From Lachnospiraceae bacterium (GTDB lineage: Bacteria; Bacillota; Clostridia; Lachnospirales; Lachnospiraceae): 26,714 nucleotides of DNA. Below, in pieces: positions 16,332 to 22,594 of this stretch; position 1 is the stretch's first letter; each line of letters opens with the position of its first letter. Under the pieces are notes generated by a model. It worked only from the letters and a program-made list of their open reading frames with translations. It searched no databases and had not been told where the DNA came from. Where the stretch lies: assembly GCA_021153185.1 (NCBI GenBank), contig JAGKTY010000033.1:1-26714 (forward strand), written 5' to 3'. A program made the translations under genes and the position numbers.

Positions 16332-17834
16332 ATGGCTATCTGCGATGAAAACAAACCCTATATTTTTATCAGCTATTCACACAGAGATAGCGATAAAGTG
16401 GTAGAAATCATGAATCGTCTCAGAGCGGAGGGATTTAATGTCTGGTATGATGGAGGAATCGACCCGGGGACGGAATGGGACGAAAACATTGCAAAGCATG
16501 TACAGGAATGCGGTTATTTCATCGCATTTGTCAGTAATGGCTATATCGGTTCAAAAAACTGTAAGGATGAATTGAATTATTCAAGGGATTTGGATAAAGA
16601 ACAATTATTGATTTATCTTGAAGATGTGAGTCTGCCGGGTGGAATGGCAATGCGTATGAACCGTATTCAGGCCATATATTGGAATAAATATGATGCAAGT
16701 AATGTGGAAGATGCCTATCAGAAGCTTTTTCATGCCAGTGGTATCGGCAAATGCAAGGTAAATGGCACAGATGGTAATCCTGTAGAAAATACATATCGGG
16801 CACCTGTGAAACTGGATTCTGTTAACAATGGAAATCAGAATAAAAATACATCGAAGAACGGAAAATTGCCGGTCATCATTGGCGGCGTGGCGGCAGGGCT
16901 GGTTATCATTGGACTGATTATCGCACTGGCTAGATCAAATGCAAAAAAGGATGTTTCGGCAAATTCAACGCAGGAGGCTGCAGTGACGCAGGAAGAGGAT
17001 GCAGAAAATGCAATTGTTTCAGATGATATTTCAGAAGAAGCAGTAGAAGAATCAGCCGAGAATACTTCGGAAATAAAGGAAGAAAGTGAAGAGAATAACA
17101 CAGAAAATGCGAAAATTGAAAACATGACGGTTGCGGAAAAATGGGAAATTGTTCATAAATATTATGAGAATAAGGAATATGAATCTATGTTACCTTATCT
17201 GGAATCTCTTATTAAGAGCGGAGATGGAAGTGCATATGGGTATTTAGGATTTTATTATGCTTGTCATGCTGAGCCTGATAAGAAAGATATTGAGAAAGCC
17301 GTGCAGTATTTACAAAAGGGAATTGATGATTGTAACTCTGCCTATTGTGCTTTTGCGATGAATAATATATATTATTATGGCGTGGAAGGATTTCAGGAAC
17401 CGGATTATGACAAGGCACTGGAATACGGTATCCTATCCTATGATATGGGAGATAAAAGAACAGCAGATGAAGTAGGACATATTTACAATTTCGGTTATGC
17501 TAGCACCGGAAAAAACTATGATGAAGCGATGAAATGGTATAAACTATCAATGGAGCAGGAACAGAATGGTTATGTGGCATGCTGTCTTGGATGTATGTAT
17601 CAATACGGGAATACTTCGGAAGGAAAAGATATTGAAAAAGCACTGGAATACCAACTGCAGTCGATAGAACTGGGACATAAGTATGCATATCGCCATCTGG
17701 GTGAAATCTATGAAGAAAACGGCGACATTGCGAAAGCAAAGGAAGCCTATACATCGTTTAAAGATTATGGTGAAGAAGCCAACAATTCAGAGTGGATTGA
17801 ATGGGCAAAAGGTAAACTGGATGCTTTGAACTAA
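16332..17834 (+). CDS. TIR-domain transmembrane protein with Sel1/TPR-like repeats
   Basis: A 500-residue protein. Residues 8-135 are a TIR domain (PYIFISYSHRDSDKVVEIMN, GFNVWYDGGIDPGTEWDENI, FIAFVSNGYIGSKNCKDELN); E80 in SKNCKDEL sits where TIR NAD hydrolases have their catalytic glutamate. A single transmembrane helix spans about 179-200 (LPVIIGGVAAGLVIIGLIIA), then an acidic, Glu/Ser/Asn-rich linker (about 205-265). Sel1/TPR-like helical repeats (for example KDIEKAVQYLQKGID, NYDEAMKWYKLSMEQ, KDIEKALEYQLQSIELGHKY) fill about 270-500. Without a signal peptide the TIR part should be cytoplasmic and the repeats outside, as if sensing an extracytoplasmic partner. AGGAGAGG precedes the ATG. It is paired with the RyR protein on the mobile element. 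An NAD-cleaving defence or signalling role is inferred, not shown. Confidence 0.87.
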   Translation: MAICDENKPYIFISYSHRDSDKVVEIMNRLRAEGFNVWYDGGIDPGTEWDENIAKHVQECGYFIAFVSNGYIGSKNCKDELNYSRDLDKEQLLIYLEDVSLPGGMAMRMNRIQAIYWNKYDASNVEDAYQKLFHASGIGKCKVNGTDGNPVENTYRAPVKLDSVNNGNQNKNTSKNGKLPVIIGGVAAGLVIIGLIIALARSNAKKDVSANSTQEAAVTQEEDAENAIVSDDISEEAVEESAENTSEIKEESEENNTENAKIENMTVAEKWEIVHKYYENKEYESMLPYLESLIKSGDGSAYGYLGFYYACHAEPDKKDIEKAVQYLQKGIDDCNSAYCAFAMNNIYYYGVEGFQEPDYDKALEYGILSYDMGDKRTADEVGHIYNFGYASTGKNYDEAMKWYKLSMEQEQNGYVACCLGCMYQYGNTSEGKDIEKALEYQLQSIELGHKYAYRHLGEIYEENGDIAKAKEAYTSFKDYGEEANNSEWIEWAKGKLDALN

Positions 17835-17872
17835 TTTTTATTTGGAATGCAGACAAAGATATAGGTACTATT

Positions 17873-17913
17873 ATTTATGCATTTTATTTCAATGAGAAAT
17901 AAAATGCATAAAT
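17873..17913. repeat. Perfect AT-rich inverted repeat after the TIR gene
   Basis: Two 18-base arms (ATTTATGCATTTTATTTC and its complement) surround a five-base spacer, 39 bases after the TIR stop codon. No T-run follows, so it is not a standard terminator, though it may form a strong 3' hairpin. No flanking target duplication is visible. Confidence 0.6.
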
Positions 17914-18064
17914 ATTGTATGATATTGAAATGCGAATATGATGTTTCGAAATGTATGTTTATTATCCTAAGATTTTGTGAAAAATTAAACTGATAGTTTA
18001 TACTTTTTTCGCTGTCAATGTTATATATGAAGAAAACCACCATCTGTAAATATGAGAAAGATAT

Positions 18065-18334
18065 TCATGACATTGGATCATATATAACTTTTTTATCGTA
18101 AAGCATATTACCAATTGCAAAAGTACAACGAAATTCAAGTCTGAATGAAAATGTACCAGTATAGTAAGACGTACGAACTTTAACCCATTCATCGTTTATT
18201 CCAAGGTGAGTGGGTTTTATTTTGCCTTCTTTTGTAAATTGAATAAGTGCAGGTATAACTGTAGATCCATCAATCTCATCAGGTGATCCTGTTAATTTAT
18301 TTGATGATTGAAATCGGTGGTCTAAATGCGTAAA
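18065..18334 (-). pseudogene. Unrecognised C-terminal gene fragment without a start
   Basis: An 89-codon open frame with no start codon and a protein-like composition: it reads RFQSSNKLTGSPDEIDGS, then TVIPALIQFTKEGKIKPTHL, and ends with DKKVIYDPMS before TGA. Upstream it is closed by a TAG at 18335-18337, inside the hairpin described at 18321-18351. This suggests the 3' end of a gene whose 5' part was lost near attR. No family is recognised. The remainder of 17914-18500 shows only AT-rich sequence. Confidence 0.4.
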
Positions 18335-18351
18335 CTATAGTCGCATTTAGA
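18321..18351. repeat. Inverted repeat near the right end of the element
   Basis: TCTAAATGCG (18321-18330) pairs with CGCATTTAGA (18342-18351) across 11 bases. It lies about 160 bases inside attR. Its role is unknown; it could be an operator or a residue of an insertion. Confidence 0.45.
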
Positions 18352-18435
18352 ACTTTAATATTGGTGATAGTCGAAAAAATTGATATTTAATCTCGCAATG
18401 ATTACAAGAACTGGATATATGAAAGATAAGATATT

Positions 18436-18457
18436 TGTACCATTTTGTGTACCATTT
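18436..18457 (+). repeat. Two TGTACCATTT repeats near attR
   Basis: Copies at 18436-18445 and 18448-18457, separated by two bases and 52 bases inside attR, match the pair at 9287-9306 near attL in sequence and direction. Confidence 0.65.
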
Positions 18458-18509
18458 TTTAAGAGGTCTTCGCAAGGCTAAATTTATGCTTGATTAAAAG
18501 TTTCATCTT

Positions 18510-18533
18510 GGTTCGAATCCTCTAGCGCACGTT
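18510..18533 (+). repeat. attR: 24-bp copy of the tRNA-Arg 3' end
   Basis: Identical to 9188-9211. Immediately downstream lies a strong terminator, apparently the one that originally ended the tRNA-Arg transcript, which supports this as the chromosomal side of the right junction. Confidence 0.92.
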
Positions 18534-18537
18534 GTAT

Positions 18538-18574
18538 AACAAAAAAGATGGGTTTTACCCATCTTTTTTTGTTA
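18538..18574 (+). terminator. Original terminator of tRNA-Arg, displaced by the element
   Basis: GATGGG and CCCATC close a TTTTA loop, extended by A-run/T-run pairing (AACAAAAAA with TTTTTTTGTT). It begins five bases past attR, the usual place for the tRNA terminator before insertion. Confidence 0.83.
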
Positions 18575-18656
18575 TAGAAGCGTCGCATCAATCCGAACCG
18601 AGGGTTCGTATCTCCGCTCCGCTTCGGTCGGCGTAAAGCTGACGTCCACCGGAAGT

Positions 18657-18676
18657 CGTGCGCCCTCTAGCGCACG
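18657..18676 (+). repeat. Second, partial copy of the tRNA-Arg end (old att site)
   Basis: CCTCTAGCGCACG (18664-18676) repeats the last 13 bases of tRNA-Arg. The flanking CGTGCGC (18657-18663) makes it a hairpin with GCGCACG. A terminator, direct repeats and a tyrosine integrase fragment follow in the same order as at attL, so this is probably the inner end of an older element. The preceding 80 bases (18580-18656) are locally GC-rich with small hairpins such as CGAACC/GGTTCG. Confidence 0.6.
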
Positions 18677-18710
18677 CTTAAGAAACCCAATAAAATCAAG
18701 GGTTAGAGAA

Positions 18711-18742
18711 AAGCACCTAGAATTGACTAGGTGCTTTTTTTT
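18711..18742 (+). terminator. Terminator beside the second att-like site
   Basis: AAGCACCTAG pairs with CTAGGTGCTT across AATTGA, followed by a T-run. It mirrors the terminator at 9224-9260 of the intact element in position. Confidence 0.85.
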
Positions 18743-18746
18743 ACGA

Positions 18747-18768
18747 TTTGACTAACATTTGACTAACA
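18747..18768 (+). repeat. Tandem TTTGACTAACA repeats (arm-site candidates)
   Basis: TTTGACTAACA occurs twice head to tail (18747-18757, 18758-18768), ten bases from the stop of the integrase remnant. The layout matches the TGTACCATTT pair beside the intact integrase, but the sequence differs, which points to a different integrase specificity. Confidence 0.6.
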
Positions 18769-18777
18769 TTTATTTTT

Positions 18778-19200
18778 TTATGCCTGTTTGCTTAACAGAT
18801 TTCCAAGAATTTCTGATGCCTGTGTGTCTTTCTTTTTTAATGCATGAGCATATACATCCAAAGTTGTGCTTGTATTCGAATGTCCTAATCTGCTTGATAC
18901 TGTTTTCACATCCACATTCTGACTGATTAACAATGTTGCAGAAGTATGGCGCAAACCATGAAGCGGAAGAGTTCTTGTTTCTGTGTATTCTGAAACATGA
19001 TATGCCTTGCCGGTATCATCAATTCTATTGTGCGCAGAATATGATGTACTGTATTCGGCATCTAATGCGCCAAGGAACAGCTTTGTTTGTTCAAGTGTGA
19101 AGAACTTTATCTTATCACGAGCAAGCGTTGTTTTTGGCGGTTTTACACGATTACAAGGGTTATCAAGTACAACGTTCTCGGATTGGTTTCCCGTCGCTTG
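18778..19200 (-). pseudogene. Tyrosine integrase remnant with internal deletion
   Basis: The frame retains the junction of the core-binding and catalytic domains (NPCNRVKPPK, then FFTLEQTKLFLGALDAEY), then passes directly from HVSEYTETRT to LPLHGLRHTSATLLISQNVD and the C-terminal LGHSNTSTTLDVYAHALKKK. Intact relatives have about 150 residues between these points, including the first catalytic arginine (GxRxGE) and the lysine. HxxR, the second histidine and the tyrosine remain, but the enzyme must be inactive. Its N-terminal domain is also gone, replaced by the end of an AraC gene in another frame at 19205. Both breaks show the decay of an older element. Confidence 0.78.
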
Positions 19201-19204
19201 CTTA

Positions 19205-19843
19205 TTATTCGTTATCAAGTTGTTTTCTGTAATTGCTAGGGGAGATTCCTTTTTGTTTATGAAATATACGACTGAAGTACAGCGGGTTATCATATCCAAC
19301 AATTCTTCCAATTTCAGTTACAGAATAAGTGGTTGTTTCTAAAAGAGTTTGAGCATTGGTCACTCTAGTTGATACAATATACTGCATAGGTGTTGTGCCG
19401 GTATATTCTTTAAAGTTTCTAATGAACCAGCTTATACTCATACCTCGTGAAAGCGCATATTCTTCAATGTTTATTTCAGTATTGTAATTATCGTTAAAGT
19501 ATTGTGTAGCCAATTCCATCTCATTATCTAGGTACTCATTTTTCAGAATTCGTTCTTTTGATAATTGTCTGTTAATGGCAATAAGAAGTTGACGGAGAAG
19601 CATAGCGATTAATTCTTCGTAGTCAGTCTGACAGCGTTGTAGTTCAGATATAATCTTTTTGAAAATTCTTTCATACTCTATTGAAGAGCCGACAAAGAAT
19701 GTTCTCATATCGTCTTTTATGCCATATTTTCTTAAAATCATCTTTACATCACTTCCGGTAAAATGAATCCAAAATACTTCTGTTTTATCTTCACCATAGT
19801 ACTCGTAAGGATGTTTTGTTTTTATTTGAAGAAAACGTTCACA
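19205..19843 (-). pseudogene. AraC-family regulator lacking its N-terminus
   Basis: The last two thirds of an AraC-type transcription factor. The frame is open from 19843 and reads RFLQIKTKHPYEYYGEDK, then TEVFWIHFTGSD, the end of a cupin-like sensor domain. A linker and the two HTH motifs of the DNA-binding domain follow (EEYALSRGMSISWFIRNFKE, then IGRIVGYDNPLYFSRIFHKQ and GISPSNYR). The N-terminal half of the cupin and any normal start are missing, since a TAA closes the frame at 19844-19846. An internal ATG at 19741 could still give a 178-residue DNA-binding protein. It ends against the integrase remnant. Confidence 0.72.
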
Positions 19844-19969
19844 TTACGGCGGGGTAGTAAATCCCGCTGCTTATTTTAATTGATTTTATTCGTGGTTTGG
19901 CATAGTGGTTTGGCATACAATATAAAGGAAGTGTTAATATTGGTTTTATGGATTGTTGAGAGGTCTAAT

Positions 19970-20161
19970 ATGGGATATTTATCAATTAAGCAAACATCTG
20001 ATAAGTGGGGAATATCTGTCAGAAGGATACAAGTGCTGTGTTCTGAAGACCGTATTCCTGGTGCAACAAAGATAGGATCATATTGGGCTATCCCGGCAGA
20101 TGCGGAAAAACCAAATGACCAGAGAATCAGAAGTGGAAAGTATATAAAAGAAAAAGAATAG
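19970..20161 (+). CDS. Small MerR-like helix-turn-helix protein
   Basis: A 63-residue protein starting MGYLSIKQTSDKWGISVRRI, with a winged-helix/MerR-type fold covering nearly its whole length (SEDRIPGATKIGSYWAIPAD follows). Such single-domain HTH proteins are common in gut Firmicutes in front of accessory genes, and the family usually acts as a local regulator. The ATG at 19970 follows GAGAGG. The UPF0489 gene starts 13 bases after its stop, so the two form an operon and the HTH protein probably controls it. Confidence 0.82.
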   Translation: MGYLSIKQTSDKWGISVRRIQVLCSEDRIPGATKIGSYWAIPADAEKPNDQRIRSGKYIKEKE

Positions 20162-20174
20162 GTTGTGATTATAG

Positions 20175-20966
20175 ATGAAGGTCTTAGACTTGGATATGGA
20201 TTACTTTATGGAACACATTGCTTGTATTCCGTTTAGTGTGTCAGATAGACTTGACGAAGATAATTATGGGGATACTGTATGGTCAGAAGAAAGAGTAAGA
20301 AACTTTCTGGAAAATAATTTAGGCCTATCTAAGAAAAATAAAATTCCGGGAAGAGTTGTAGTTGGTCATAATGAGTCTCTCTTCTTTTGGGAAGAGTTGC
20401 TTGAGCAAGGTAAACTGACAGATCCTTTTGAAGTTGTTCATGTTGATTCTCATGCTGATTTGGGATTGGGATGTTCATCATCCGATTTCCTACAGAGTGC
20501 TTTTCTTACATTGCCTGTGGAAACTAGAAGAAGAATTCGTGATGACGATGAAGGTGTTGGAATTAGCATTGGTGACTATTTGCTTTGGGCAGTAGCGTAT
20601 AAGATGATTTCCAAAATAACATACTGTGCAAATCCAAATGGTGATAAGAACGATTATGTGTGGGATACATTAAAGGATTTCAAAGAGGATATGATTTGGG
20701 ATAAACCGATTATTAATTATATCCAATTAAAGTATAACAGTCAGATGGAGTGGCCGAAGTATAATGATTCCAAGGAATATAAGAAAAAATATATGTTAGG
20801 CGCAATAAAAGACCCAGAGGTTGAATTGAAAATAATTCCAACAATTGAAGATGTGAAATTTCAAGGAGACTTTGATTATGCGGTAATCGCACAGTCTCCA
20901 AATTATACTCCTGCAAGTGCTGATTTTATTTTAGATATTTTTAGAGAGTATATTGTTGAAATATGA
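20175..20966 (+). CDS. UPF0489 family protein
   Basis: A 263-residue soluble protein starting MKVLDLDMDYFMEHIA. The motif VVHVDSHADLGLG (H89, D91, H93, D95) looks like the metal-binding DxHxD of arginase/deacetylase-type folds, and the LDLDMDYF opening is a further likely metal ligand set. Both are characteristic of UPF0489 proteins, whose biochemical function I do not know. The C-terminal part ends SPNYTPASADFILDIFREYI. It is probably a metal-dependent hydrolase by motif analogy only. It is encoded directly after the small HTH gene, which suggests a regulated accessory module; the ribosome site is weak (AGGTTGTG), consistent with coupling to the upstream gene. Confidence 0.78.
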   Translation: MKVLDLDMDYFMEHIACIPFSVSDRLDEDNYGDTVWSEERVRNFLENNLGLSKKNKIPGRVVVGHNESLFFWEELLEQGKLTDPFEVVHVDSHADLGLGCSSSDFLQSAFLTLPVETRRRIRDDDEGVGISIGDYLLWAVAYKMISKITYCANPNGDKNDYVWDTLKDFKEDMIWDKPIINYIQLKYNSQMEWPKYNDSKEYKKKYMLGAIKDPEVELKIIPTIEDVKFQGDFDYAVIAQSPNYTPASADFILDIFREYIVEI

Positions 20967-20985
20967 TGTTTGATGAATTAGGGTT

Positions 20986-21149
20986 GATATGTTCCCGTGT
21001 ACGAGCAAATATCAAAAAACGGCTTTGATATGTTTTCACGCACGGACAAAAGGAGAAAAATCGGTATGATAAGTTTCCGACTACGAACAAAATGGCAAAA
21101 ATGCCGTGGATATGTTCCCAGTTACGAGCGAACCCCTAAAATCCCGTGG
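20986..21149 (+). repeat. Four imperfect 41-bp tandem repeats
   Basis: Units begin at exactly 41-base steps: 20986, 21027, 21068 and 21109. Each starts GATAWGTTYYC, continues with an ACGARCAAA-like block about 15 bases in, and ends with an A-rich block and CCGTG-like bases. The period is not a multiple of three, so it is not a coding repeat. The array sits between UPF0489 and a GNAT fragment, and its function is unknown. Confidence 0.75.
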
Positions 21150-21267
21150 CTTGACATTCATAGTGTTTTCGCAACCCATGTGGAGAGTGTTTGTTTATTG
21201 TCGAAGAAACCTTGAGTTTATGCGGGTTAACGGGATTTTCCTGCGAATATGCAACTGTGTTTTTAGC

Positions 21268-21426
21268 AGGAAAAATGTACTTGAAAATGTAAGAGTGAAA
21301 ATTGTAGAGGATGCAAGATGTAGAGGCATTAATGCAATCTCTCTCGAAGCAACGAGGATGGGTAGACCACTGTATGAGAAATTCGGCTTTGCCAAAATGA
21401 GTGATGAAATGGAATATCCCTGTTAA
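21268..21426 (+). pseudogene. GNAT acetyltransferase C-terminal fragment
   Basis: The frame reads KIVEDARCRGINAISLEATR, then MGRPLYEKFGFAKMSDEMEY, the C-terminal half of a Gcn5-related N-acetyltransferase (ISLEAT strand followed by the PLYEKFGF helix). The acetyl-CoA-binding RxxGxG/A loop and everything before it are absent. The upstream part of the open frame has no similarity. It is a dead remnant just upstream of the Fic gene. Confidence 0.6.
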
Positions 21427-21456
21427 ATAGTTCACTTTGAGAAAAGGAGGATATAC

Positions 21457-22533
21457 ATGGCAGAAAACAACTGGGAACTAGAATTAAATGAATATATACG
21501 CCAGGGAGAACCTGATAAGGCTGATAGGAGTAATGCATGGAAAACAGCAATTGGTCTTCAGGATGTGGATGGACTAAAGACTTCTGCGTACTTAATTGAA
21601 ACTGCTAAAGATCATATTGAGGGTAAGATTAGCATAACGGAAGCAGATGAACGTATTCATAGTTACTATGAAGAACGAAAAGATAGAAATGAAATTGAAG
21701 CTGATACAAGGGAAGCGGATATTGTTTCTGTGAGAATCGCAAAACTACTTGGAGAGAAGACATTTCAGTTTTCGCCGGTAGAGTGGCAGAACATTCATCG
21801 AAAGTTGTTTGAAGGTGTGTTTGATCATGCAGGCAAGATTCGTGATTATAATATTACAAAAAAAGAATGGATATTGAAAGGTAGCACGGTAATGTATGCA
21901 TCATATGATAGTATTCGTGCTACTCTTGATTATGACTTTTCACAGGAAAAGGAATTTTCCTACAATGGATTATCAATAGAGGAATCAGTACGTCATATTG
22001 CCAAATTCACATCGGGAATTTGGCAGATTCATCCTTTTGGAGAGGGTAACACCAGATCTACTGCAGTATTTATTATTAAATATTTAAAGACGTTTGGGTT
22101 TAATGTGAACAATGAGACATTTGCAGAGAACTCATGGTATTTTAGAAATGCTTTGGTCCGAGCAAATTATAATGATTTGCAAAATGGTATTCATGCAACT
22201 ACAAAATTTTTGGAGATGTTTTTTGAAAATTTGTTGATGAATGTTGGGCATGAATTAAAGAATAGATATATGCATGTAGACTTTGATAAACAAAGCGCTA
22301 TTCAAAGTGCAACTAGTAATGATTCAAAGTGCAAAAATTGCACTTTTGAGGAATTGGCTATTATTCAGGAAATAAAAAAGAATCCGGCAATTACTCAAAG
22401 AGAATTAGCAAGTGCTATTGGTAAGTCGGAGAGAACAGTAAAAACGAGAACTGTTGAAATGCAAGAAAAAGGTTTGATATTTCGTGAAAACGGCAAGCGA
22501 AATGGTAAGTGGAAGATACTAGTTGAAATATAG
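21457..22533 (+). CDS. Fic family protein with C-terminal winged helix
   Basis: A 358-residue protein. The Fic catalytic motif is HPFGEGNTRS (H192 as catalytic base), a common variant of HPFxxGNGR, within a normal Fic helical core (about 90-240). Fic enzymes usually transfer AMP or another nucleotide moiety to protein hydroxyl groups. The N-terminal helical part (SAYLIETAKDHIEGKISITE) may be the family's regulatory helix, but a strict S/TxxxE(G/N) inhibitory motif is not seen. The C-terminus (about 295-358) is a winged-helix DNA-binding domain (TQRELASAIGKSERTVKTRT), suggesting self-regulation. AAAAGGAGG precedes the ATG. No separate antitoxin gene is adjacent. Confidence 0.88.
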   Translation: MAENNWELELNEYIRQGEPDKADRSNAWKTAIGLQDVDGLKTSAYLIETAKDHIEGKISITEADERIHSYYEERKDRNEIEADTREADIVSVRIAKLLGEKTFQFSPVEWQNIHRKLFEGVFDHAGKIRDYNITKKEWILKGSTVMYASYDSIRATLDYDFSQEKEFSYNGLSIEESVRHIAKFTSGIWQIHPFGEGNTRSTAVFIIKYLKTFGFNVNNETFAENSWYFRNALVRANYNDLQNGIHATTKFLEMFFENLLMNVGHELKNRYMHVDFDKQSAIQSATSNDSKCKNCTFEELAIIQEIKKNPAITQRELASAIGKSERTVKTRTVEMQEKGLIFRENGKRNGKWKILVEI

Positions 22534-22594
22534 TTTTGTTTGCACATACAACAAGATACGAAACTGTCGTATTACTATCAGAAAGGAAGAAACA

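Larger units (their letters stand above)
9188..18533 (+). mobile_element. Integrative mobilizable element in tRNA-Arg
   Basis: The element is bounded by identical 24-bp copies of the tRNA-Arg 3' end and has pairs of TGTACCATTT repeats just inside both ends. It carries, on the - strand, a tyrosine integrase next to attL, a MobA/MobL relaxase and DUF3847, and an oriT-like site. No type IV secretion, coupling protein or replication genes are seen, so it is classed as mobilizable rather than self-transmissible. The right half contains decayed fragments and the RyR/TIR gene pair on the + strand. Strand direction of the element is nominal. Confidence 0.88.

Noticed and set aside
9188..18533. Self-transmissible ICE or prophage
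   Set aside because: No VirB4/VirD4-type ATPases, coupling protein, capsid, portal or terminase genes are present; only integrase and mobilization functions are seen.
18778..19311. Complete second integrase of 177 residues
   Set aside because: The central catalytic section is missing and its first part is another frame of the AraC gene end, so it is a remnant and not an intact small recombinase.
20175..20966. Arginase or histone-deacetylase-like enzyme assignment for UPF0489
   Set aside because: Only one DxHxD-like motif is visible and the other ligand motifs of those families are not; UPF0489 is the safer name.
20986..21149. CRISPR array
   Set aside because: The units diverge along their whole length, there are only four, there are no distinct spacers, and no cas genes are nearby.
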